Below, piece after piece: positions 57,965-64,000 of a stretch of DNA of 64,000 nucleotides (positions are counted from its first letter, which is position 1; the number at the start of each line of letters is the position of its first letter). A program made the translations under genes and the position numbers. The DNA lies in NCBI RefSeq assembly GCF_002013465.1, contig NZ_MAFC01000004.1:1-64000 (forward strand), in the 5' to 3' direction. This stretch comes from Mycobacterium sp. D16R12 (GTDB lineage Bacteria; Actinomycetota; Actinomycetes; Mycobacteriales; Mycobacteriaceae). The notes below the pieces were generated by a model. The model saw only the letters and a list, made by a program, of their open reading frames with translations, was not told where the DNA came from and searched no databases.

Positions 57965-59518
57965 TCAGTACATCTGAGCGAGATACTCGTGGTGAGTCGG
58001 TAATGAATGCCGCAGACGTGATGCCTGTTGCGCCAGCAGGTCAAACTCACGCTGTGCGCGTGTCGCGTCGAGGTGCCGCATGGCCGTCGACGCCCGCGCC
58101 GGGATTCCACCAAGCCCGAGGAACATGCATACGTAGGAGTAGGCCTCGAATCCGTGATAATGAGGATAGACAGATCCAGCGTCGGGCAGCTTGCTCCGCC
58201 AGTGCTCGATCCGCTCCGAGAGTGCAGCGGGAAGCTCGACGGACTTCGTGTCGCGCCAGTACTGGGTATCTACGCGTGCGGCCAAATAGTAATGAAGAAC
58301 GAGGAATTCACGAACACCATCCATACATCGATTGATCACGCGGTTGTAGGAGTCGCGCAGGCTCTCCTCCCAGTTCTCGTCGGGGAAGTGCTTCACCAAC
58401 TGCTCTATGCCATGCTGAATGAAGAAGATCCCGGTTGATTCCAGAGGTTCAACGAAACCGCTGGCCAGTCCGATTGCCACACAGTTCCGTACCCAGCTTC
58501 TTCGGCTGCGCCCGATGCGCATCCGAATATGATTGGCCTCCAGCTCCTCCGCTGCCGGACCGACGAAGTCGCGCAGAGTACGCTCCGCATCCTCGGGGCT
58601 GCAGTAATCGGCGGCGTAGACGTAGCCCGTACCGATCCGCCCAAACAGGGGGATGCTCCAGATCCATCCCGCGTCTTGGGCCGTCGCGGTTGTGTATGGC
58701 GGCAGATACCCGCGGTCCTGGTCGGTTGGGACACGCAAGGCAACCGCCCGATCATTGAGGAGACTGCCCTGATACGACTCAAATGGCTCACCCATCGCAC
58801 GACCGAGTAACAGACCGGCAAAGCCTGTGCAGTCGATGAAGAGGTCGCCCTCGATGCCACCGTGCGCGCGAGTACGCACATGGGTGATCCAGCCGCGATC
58901 GTCCTGCCGGACATCCACGACATCGTCGACTACATGGCGGACACCACGCCGAACCGCGAAGTCTCGCAGGAAATCCGCAAGCAGTGATGCATCAAAGTGA
59001 TACGCGTACGGAAACTGCACGTCCTGTTCGGATAGCGTCGTTCGGTATGCGGCGCCCTCCGCGCCATTACCGATGAACAGTGAACCATCGAGGCGGCGTG
59101 GCGATTTCTCGTTGTCACACAGAGTGCCCATCAAAAAACAATCACGATCGAAGCTGTCGGACCTGGGATTGCTCAGCCACCAGTCGGTGAGGCTGAATCC
59201 GTCTACAACCCGCTGCCGTTCGAAGGGGTGATAAAAATGATGGCCGGGCTTGCGCCAGTCCTGAAAGCGGATACCCAGTTTGTATGTGGCGCAACATGAT
59301 GGCATCCACTCGTGTTCCGCAAGCCCCAGGTAGTCGAAAAAGTGCCGAATCGTACTAAACGTAGCTTCGCCGACACCGATAGCCCCGATCCGACCCGACT
59401 CCACCACTGTCACCATGATCCGGTCACCGAACGCGACCTTCAGATACGACGCAGTCATCCAACCCGCGGTGCCACCGCCGACAATCACGACTTCTTCCAG
59501 CACAACCATTCTCCTCAT
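57965..59518 (-). CDS. rebH: Flavin-dependent tryptophan halogenase
   Basis: A 517-residue halogenase with all family hallmarks: GGGTAGW (14-20), catalytic Lys80 (ATYKLGIRF), WIWSIP (285-290) and EPLESTG with Glu360-Ser361. It uses FADH2 and O2 to make HOCl/HOBr that is passed to Lys80 and the indole ring. Family lengths are about 530-538 for 7-halogenases (RebH, PrnA) and about 511 for PyrH (5-halogenase); 517 is nearer the latter, but position cannot be decided. No flavin reductase (RebF role) is in the window. ATG overlaps the stop of the 411-residue monooxygenase gene (ATGA). Confidence 0.95.
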   Translation of the reverse strand: MRRMVVLEEVVIVGGGTAGWMTASYLKVAFGDRIMVTVVESGRIGAIGVGEATFSTIRHFFDYLGLAEHEWMPSCCATYKLGIRFQDWRKPGHHFYHPFERQRVVDGFSLTDWWLSNPRSDSFDRDCFLMGTLCDNEKSPRRLDGSLFIGNGAEGAAYRTTLSEQDVQFPYAYHFDASLLADFLRDFAVRRGVRHVVDDVVDVRQDDRGWITHVRTRAHGGIEGDLFIDCTGFAGLLLGRAMGEPFESYQGSLLNDRAVALRVPTDQDRGYLPPYTTATAQDAGWIWSIPLFGRIGTGYVYAADYCSPEDAERTLRDFVGPAAEELEANHIRMRIGRSRRSWVRNCVAIGLASGFVEPLESTGIFFIQHGIEQLVKHFPDENWEESLRDSYNRVINRCMDGVREFLVLHYYLAARVDTQYWRDTKSVELPAALSERIEHWRSKLPDAGSVYPHYHGFEAYSYVCMFLGLGGIPARASTAMRHLDATRAQREFDLLAQQASRLRHSLPTHHEYLAQMY

Positions 59519-60750
59519 CTAGCGCAGGCATACAGCGGAGAGCGCACGTGCTCGGGCCCAAACCCGACGCCAATCACGTGGCTCATGGACTTTTGCAGCA
59601 TTTCGAATCGATCGAGGAATTCCGGGAACCGCGGGTGATGGTTTCCGTTCAAGACACCATCGATGCCGAACCGCTGAACCATTCGTTGCAGTCCTTGTGA
59701 CAACGCCGTCGGCGCCCAGCGTCTGCGCTGTACCTTCGCCAAGGCCGCACAGTCAATTTCGATACCAGTGGCCTGCGACAGCAGTATCGGCTGCCACAGA
59801 ATGTTCGCCACGGCTACCGCGTCCTGTATCGCAAGGTTGACGCCGAGTCCGGCTACTGGCGACATGGCGTGCGCTGCGTCACCGATGAACAGAAGCCCAG
59901 GGACATGCCAGCGTCGGAGCCGGTCGATACGGCACTGCAACACGCTGAGATCTTCAATCCCACGAATGTCGCCAACTCGGTCAGCCATGAACGGCACCAA
60001 CCGTGCCAAATCGGCACGCAACGCGTCGACCCCTTGACGCCGCAGTACTTCGAAACCACCGCGACTGGTCTCATATGACATCTGCCAGTACCTACCGCGA
60101 TCGGTGGCTCCGAAGATCTTGCCCCGTCCCAGGCGAACGCAAATGCCTTCTGCAGGGTCTGTTTCCAGCCGGCGAATCCTGAAGAAGACAACATCGAGGG
60201 CACACCCGAGATCCTTCGGCGTGAAGGCGATATCGCGGCGCAGTGCCGAATGACGACCGTCGGCGGCCACTGTGAGCGCCGCCGCGATGCGAAACTCCCC
60301 AGTGCGGTCACGTACCTTCACGCCCGAGATGCGTCCGCGATCGCGTGTCACGCCCACCGCCTGCGTCGACATCAGAAGCCGAAAATTGTCGTATCGCTTT
60401 GCCTCCCGCGCCAGGAGTGAAAGAAAATCCCACTGTGGCACCAACGCGATGTAGGGAAAGCGCACGTTCAATTTGTTGAAATCGGCTATGTTGAAACGCT
60501 TCCCATCCTGGACCACGCCGACGGTCGAGATCTTCTGGTGGGTTAGCCGTTCAAATTCTTCGTAGAGACCAAGCTCCTCGATGACTTCCAAAGTGGAGGG
60601 ATGCACCGTATCGCCGCGAAAATCCCGAATGAAGTCGGAATGTTGTTCCAACACAACTACTTCTATATCGGCACGGGCCAGCAGCAGGCCCAGCAACATC
60701 CCGGCGGGCCCTGCTCCCACAATGCACACCGTTGTCCGCAAATCGGCCAT
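59515..60750 (-). CDS. FAD-dependent monooxygenase (PHBH/UbiH-like), first gene of the block
   Basis: A 411-residue flavoprotein with CIVGAGPAGMLLGLLLARADIEV (GAGPAG 12-17), RGDTVHPSTLEVIEELGL (substrate-side helix seen in PHBH-like enzymes), AADGRHSALRR and LLFIGDAAHAMSPVAGLGVNLAIQD. Probably hydroxylates or epoxidises an indole or bisindole. Indolotryptoline clusters (cladoniamide, BE-54017) use additional flavin monooxygenases that open and rearrange the indolocarbazole, a possible analogy. It starts the minus-strand block and is coupled to the halogenase gene. Confidence 0.9.
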   Translation of the reverse strand: MADLRTTVCIVGAGPAGMLLGLLLARADIEVVVLEQHSDFIRDFRGDTVHPSTLEVIEELGLYEEFERLTHQKISTVGVVQDGKRFNIADFNKLNVRFPYIALVPQWDFLSLLAREAKRYDNFRLLMSTQAVGVTRDRGRISGVKVRDRTGEFRIAAALTVAADGRHSALRRDIAFTPKDLGCALDVVFFRIRRLETDPAEGICVRLGRGKIFGATDRGRYWQMSYETSRGGFEVLRRQGVDALRADLARLVPFMADRVGDIRGIEDLSVLQCRIDRLRRWHVPGLLFIGDAAHAMSPVAGLGVNLAIQDAVAVANILWQPILLSQATGIEIDCAALAKVQRRRWAPTALSQGLQRMVQRFGIDGVLNGNHHPRFPEFLDRFEMLQKSMSHVIGVGFGPEHVRSPLYACAR

Positions 60751-60954
60751 CGTTCACCACCTCGCCCGTCCGGCTTCTCAGGTTCCTTGGTAACGATCGT
60801 GCGCTCCGCGCCATGCGCTCCACATCACGAACATGGTCAGTGACGTTCTGCTTTTCGGATCTGCCAGTCGCCCAGGGCACTCCTCAAGCCCACGTGATCC
60901 AGTAGTAACCGCGGCGAGTGACCGAACGGCTACCAGCTCAGGAACACCCGGCCA

Positions 60955-61872
60955 CTATCGCGCGGAAAGCTTTGCCGCATAGAGTGCGAGCTCGTCGCCC
61001 ACGTTGGCAATGGGGACGGCGCCGTCCGATTCGATCGCCGCCTCGAAGATGTCGCGCACCTCCTCTATGGTGAGCTGTGCCGAAGTAGCCCCCTGCGTTT
61101 CACTGAGGAAGACCCGAGCGAATCGGCCGCCGCCGGCACTGAAGCTGACACCCGAACACGGCACATCTTCGGACACCAGGAAGGCCGCGACCGGTGCGAC
61201 GGCTCCTGCGGGAAAGGTATCGCGGAGCCAGCTGAGCGCCGGTTCGGGCATGTTCTCCACCATCCGCGTGAATCCGACTGGAAGCAGCGCGTTCACCTTG
61301 ATGCCGTACGCCGGTCCTGCCAGTCCGAGATTGGTGGTCATACCGATCATTCCGGCCTTGGCGGTCGGGTAGGTGCAGGCCTCACCCTGTCCGAACATGC
61401 TGCCGGAGGAGATGTTCAGAATCCGTCCGTATCCCTGACCGACCATCGCCTGCCACGCCGGGCGCAACACGTTGAACGGCCCAAGCAGCTGAACCGCGAG
61501 CACGGTGTCGACGTCGTCGTCGGTGAGCTCGGCAAATGTCTTGATGGGCCCAACGATTCCCGCGTTGTTGATGACGATGTCGACCCGCCCCCACGCCTCC
61601 AGTGCGGTACCGACGATGGCGCGCCCACCGTCTCCTGTGGCGACGGAGTTCATGTCCGCGATCGCTTCGCCACCAAGCGCGTGAATCTCGGCCACCACCG
61701 AATTGGCGGGGGTATCGGAGTTACCCACGCCGAGAAGCTCGTCGGGTGTTCCGATGTCGTTGACAACGACCTTGGCGCCCCGGGCTGCCAGCAGCAGCGC
61801 GTATTCGCGTCCGAGCCCGCCGCCCGCACCGGTGATGATCGCGACCCGCCCGTCGAATCGGATGTCCTTCAT
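60955..61872 (-). CDS. Short-chain dehydrogenase with C-terminal extension
   Basis: A 305-residue SDR: ITGAGGGLGREYALLLAARGAKVVVNDIG (the long 'REYALLLAARGA' N-terminus typical of acyl-CoA-type SDRs like MFE-2 homologues), VINNAGIVG, SSGSMFG and YPTAKAGMIGM (YxxxK). ATG 61872 has GGAG seven bases upstream. Substrate likely an acyl-CoA or steroid; not part of the cluster by orientation alone (204-base gap). Confidence 0.9.
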   Translation of the reverse strand: MKDIRFDGRVAIITGAGGGLGREYALLLAARGAKVVVNDIGTPDELLGVGNSDTPANSVVAEIHALGGEAIADMNSVATGDGGRAIVGTALEAWGRVDIVINNAGIVGPIKTFAELTDDDVDTVLAVQLLGPFNVLRPAWQAMVGQGYGRILNISSGSMFGQGEACTYPTAKAGMIGMTTNLGLAGPAYGIKVNALLPVGFTRMVENMPEPALSWLRDTFPAGAVAPVAAFLVSEDVPCSGVSFSAGGGRFARVFLSETQGATSAQLTIEEVRDIFEAAIESDGAVPIANVGDELALYAAKLSAR

Positions 61873-62078
61873 TGGCTGCTCCATCCGAATTCATCTCGAC
61901 GTTGAGTGGAATCCTTGCCTCGGTAGATACGTTATCGGCAATAACGCAATGCGCGCAAGGGTGGGCTGGACGCGCGGAACTCTGGGCGGTAGACCACTCT
62001 TCAATTCCCGGCTATGAGCGACAAGCTCACTTCCATCGTTGGGCTGTCGCTCGTGGCCGGGCACCTCGATGTACGCCT

Positions 62079-62951
62079 CTAGCCCGAACGGATCGCGCGC
62101 GCCACCGCGTCCAGGGCCATCAACCGCACCACATCGACATGCGCGGGTACCTGCCCGGTTGCGGCAGCGACGAAGGCGTCGCCATCGAATCGCGTGTGCG
62201 GCGGCGTGATTGCACGCGATAGTCCGTCGTGTGCACCCTGGCTGACGATATGGCAGCCCACCTTGTCAAGCTGGGCGTTGGTGATGACCACACCAATCGT
62301 GGTGTGTTGGCGTGAATCGCCAAACCCGAAGACCTCAGAGAGGGCCGCCACCGGATCCAGCGACACTTCCTGCCCACCCGGGTCGATGTCACCGTAGGCG
62401 TTCACGGCCACCAACGCGCCGACGATCACCCCTTGTGCGGCGACCTCGGCGTACCGGATACCGCCATGCCGACGTCCGTCCGGACCGCGCCAGTGCGAAG
62501 TGTAGGCACCCGTACCCGCGCCGACTCGCCCGACTTGGAAATGCTGCCCGTCAGCCGAGTTTCGAGCCGCCGCATATCCGTCGTCCGCGGTCGGCCGAAC
62601 CGACGCGTCTCCGACCGCCAGATCGAAGAGCGCGAGCGTGGGGATCACCGGGACAAGCCCGCCCGGTGTCGGCACTCCTCTACCCGACTCCTCGAAGAAC
62701 CGCATGGCACCGTCGGCGGACGCAAGCCCGAAGGCGGAACCGCCCGTCAGTACCACCGCATCGATCGCGACGACCGACTTGTCCGGAGCCAACGCGGCGA
62801 GCTCGCGCGAGGCGGGAGCACCACCGCGCACCTCACAGGACGCGCACGTGCCCGGCGGCAGGGAAACGACGGTGCAGCCGGTCTGCGCCGCCTCATTGGT
62901 CCAGTGCCCCACACCCACCCGGGGGATGCCGATGCTTCGCGTGTTTCCCAT
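62079..62951 (-). CDS. P1-family N-terminal nucleophile peptidase (DmpA/S58-like)
   Basis: About 290 residues. GVGHWTNEAAQTGCTVV start, VVLTGGSAFGLASADGAMRFFEE and GVVITNAQLDKVGCHIVSQ, with the autocleavage nucleophile expected at the small-residue 'TNAQ' position in S58/P1 aminopeptidases. Related mycobacterial proteins (such as Rv1333) are called hydrolases. ATG 62951 is chosen; the three-codon longer frame starts at TTG. Not recognised as linked to the cluster. Confidence 0.85.
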   Translation of the reverse strand: MGNTRSIGIPRVGVGHWTNEAAQTGCTVVSLPPGTCASCEVRGGAPASRELAALAPDKSVVAIDAVVLTGGSAFGLASADGAMRFFEESGRGVPTPGGLVPVIPTLALFDLAVGDASVRPTADDGYAAARNSADGQHFQVGRVGAGTGAYTSHWRGPDGRRHGGIRYAEVAAQGVIVGALVAVNAYGDIDPGGQEVSLDPVAALSEVFGFGDSRQHTTIGVVITNAQLDKVGCHIVSQGAHDGLSRAITPPHTRFDGDAFVAAATGQVPAHVDVVRLMALDAVARAIRSG

Positions 62952-62978
62952 ACGGGCCAACGCTACTCAGTGCGTCCG

Positions 62979-63728
62979 CTACAGCGAAAGCGCCTCCACC
63001 AGAGCTGGCAGCGCCGTGGCAGCGGTGGCCCGCCAGACGAGATCCGCCCGGTCGGACAGGTCGGTCTCATGCGGGTTGATCTCGACGACCGTCGCGCCGC
63101 GACTCAGTGCCAACTGCGGCAGCCCCGCAGCCGGGTACACGATGCCTGAGGTCCCGATGAGCAGCATCAATTCGCAGTTCTGCGCATGCGCGACGGCATG
63201 ACCGAACTCGACCTCGGGAAGCATCTCCCCGAACCACACGATGCTCGGCCGGACCTTTCCGCCACAGTCACACCCGGGCGGCGTGACCCGCTCGGATTCG
63301 GGGGCAGCGACACTCACGTCGAAACCGGTCTGGCAGGTGTCGCAATGCGATTTGAGCAGGCTGCCATGAACGTGGGTGACCTCTGCGCTGCCGGCGCGCT
63401 CGTGAAGGTCATCGACGTTCTGGGTGACGATCCGGACGTCGCGATGAGATCCCCACTGCGCCAACGCGCGATGGCCGTCGTTGGGCTGCACGGCCATCAG
63501 CTGGATACGCCGATTCTGGTACCACGCCCACACGAGCCCCGCGTCCTCGTTCCAGGCTTCCGGCGTTGCCAGAGTCATCGGGTCGTACTTGGACCACAGC
63601 CCCGTCTGGGCATCGCGGAATGTGGGCAACCCACTCTCCGCGGACATGCCTGCGCCGGTGAGCACCGTGACGGTGCGCGCCTTCGCCGCGGCCGCGACCA
63701 GCGCCGCGGGTACCTGTGCCTGACTCAT
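62979..63728 (-). CDS. cobB: Sir2-family NAD-dependent protein deacylase (CobB-like)
   Basis: A 249-residue sirtuin. TVLTGAGMSAESGLPTFRD (NAD site), TQNVDDLHERAGS with general acid-base context, zinc Cys in CDTCQTGF and CDCGGKV, and IVWFGEMLP, GTSGIVYPAAGLP. WYQNRRIQL carries the Y-x-x-R pair of SIRT5/CobB-type enzymes that accept succinyl-lysine. ATG 63728. Confidence 0.93.
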   Translation of the reverse strand: MSQAQVPAALVAAAAKARTVTVLTGAGMSAESGLPTFRDAQTGLWSKYDPMTLATPEAWNEDAGLVWAWYQNRRIQLMAVQPNDGHRALAQWGSHRDVRIVTQNVDDLHERAGSAEVTHVHGSLLKSHCDTCQTGFDVSVAAPESERVTPPGCDCGGKVRPSIVWFGEMLPEVEFGHAVAHAQNCELMLLIGTSGIVYPAAGLPQLALSRGATVVEINPHETDLSDRADLVWRATAATALPALVEALSL

Positions 63729-63803
63729 GGGACAAATTCTCGCCCATATGGGCTGTACGGATCGGAAATGGGCGTTTTCATTGTTCCGCCTCGACGAGCT
63801 GGA

Positions 63804-64000
63804 TCATGCGAAAGCGTGGGCCGCACGCTGACGCCATAAGCCGAAGTCGGGTAGTGCACTACTCGCGCCCACGTCCTCCACGCGCCCATACCGTCGCATC
63901 ACCAACGTTCGGCCGAACATCAGAACCGACTTACTGTAATGGCCTTGCGCTGGAAAGACATTCATCCAGCGACGGAAGGCGCGTGCACCATGGTCCTCAT
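63804..64000 (-). CDS. Partial gene, C-terminal 65 residues (5' end outside window)
   Basis: Read on the minus strand from the window end, a frame is open for 65 codons to a TGA at 63804-63806: it includes ARAFRRWMNVFPAQGHYSK, SVLMFGRTLVMRRYGR and LPDFGLWRQRAAHAFA. Codon choice is mostly G/C at third positions and the stop is well placed, suggesting the end of a real gene that begins beyond 64000. No family recognised. Confidence 0.5.
   Translation of the reverse strand, partial: EDHGARAFRRWMNVFPAQGHYSKSVLMFGRTLVMRRYGRVEDVGASSALPDFGLWRQRAAHAFA

Larger units (their letters stand above)
36939..60750. other. Halogenated indolocarbazole-type biosynthetic gene cluster with NRPS module
   Basis: Genes 36939-60750 form one contiguous secondary-metabolite locus, mostly in two minus-strand blocks: 60750 to 53390 (flavin monooxygenase, halogenase, RebO-like, RebC-like, P450) and 51579 to 36939 (methyltransferase, RebD-like, NRPS, LuxR, glycosidase-like lipoprotein). 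One plus-strand monooxygenase lies between them. ATGA/TGATG overlaps link most genes. The core enzyme set O-C-P plus D is that of rebeccamycin/staurosporine. No integrase, transposase or tRNA was seen at the edges. Not found in the window: thioesterase, PPTase, flavin reductase, glycosyltransferase, exporter or resistance gene. Confidence 0.88.

Noticed and set aside
60551..60880. Minus-strand frame upstream of the 411-residue monooxygenase as a leader gene
   Set aside because: It overlaps the start of the monooxygenase in another frame and has no domain, ribosome site or Trp-rich leader pattern.

Overview
This window comes from a high-GC actinobacterium of the Mycobacteriaceae. A rapidly growing Mycobacteroides (abscessus/chelonae group) relative is the best guess. 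The clues are a CYP136-type P450 next to its TetR gene, a SigC-type sigma factor, an nrdHIE operon, F420-dependent LLM oxidoreductases, DUF3558 lipoproteins and type VII secretion (T7SS) substrate-like proteins. The genus is inferred from remembered protein families; no search was run.

Layout. (1) 1-3559: a partial SOUL-type haem protein gene, a TIGR01777-type fused oxidoreductase, a photolyase and TspO. (2) 11197-3682, minus strand: one tightly packed operon-like module of T7SS-substrate-like proteins. It has a WxG/YxxxE Gly-rich protein, an EspC-like small partner with YxxxD, an 822-residue WxG protein, lipoproteins and a broken gene with an in-frame TGA. (3) 11595-15150: a cold-shock protein and the class Ib ribonucleotide reductase operon nrdHIE, with an NrdR-box-like site and a U-tailed terminator. 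(4) 15400-36933: housekeeping and catabolic genes, including an MFS transporter, TetR regulators, nadE, CYP136, a LeuA regulatory-domain-like gene behind a probable Leu/Val attenuator, a COG0523 GTPase, sigC with a PepSY protein and a zinc-finger anti-sigma-like protein, an NCS1 permease with a cysteine hydrolase, a YeiH-type transporter, an acyl-CoA ligase and a pyrimidine-dimer glycosylase. (5) 36939-60750: a secondary-metabolite cluster. (6) 60955-64000: an SDR, a P1-family peptidase, a sirtuin and a partial gene.

The main discovery candidate is region 5. It carries an indolocarbazole (rebeccamycin/staurosporine-type) core: a RebO-like tryptophan oxidase, a RebD/StaD/VioB-like chromopyrrolate synthase, a close RebC homologue, a StaP/RebP-position P450 and a tryptophan halogenase. 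Two further flavin monooxygenases, a methyltransferase and a LAL-type LuxR regulator accompany it. Directly fused to the chromopyrrolate-synthase gene through a TGATG overlap is a one-module NRPS with architecture C-A-NMT-PCP-E. Its A-domain residues read DVWHISLIDK, a serine-type code. This suggests a halogenated bisindole joined to, or modified by, an N-methyl-D-serine unit; I know of no indolocarbazole pathway with such a module. No thioesterase, aryl-loading module, MbtH protein, PPTase, flavin reductase, glycosyltransferase or exporter is present in the window.

Probable logic of the cluster: the halogenase modifies Trp, the oxidase gives the imino acid, RebD-like dimerises two of these to a chromopyrrolic acid, and the P450 plus RebC-like enzyme build the indolocarbazole. 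The extra flavoenzymes and methyltransferase would then tailor it. The NRPS would add serine to a carboxylate. The LuxR gene is translationally coupled to a lipoprotein that looks like a glycoside hydrolase.
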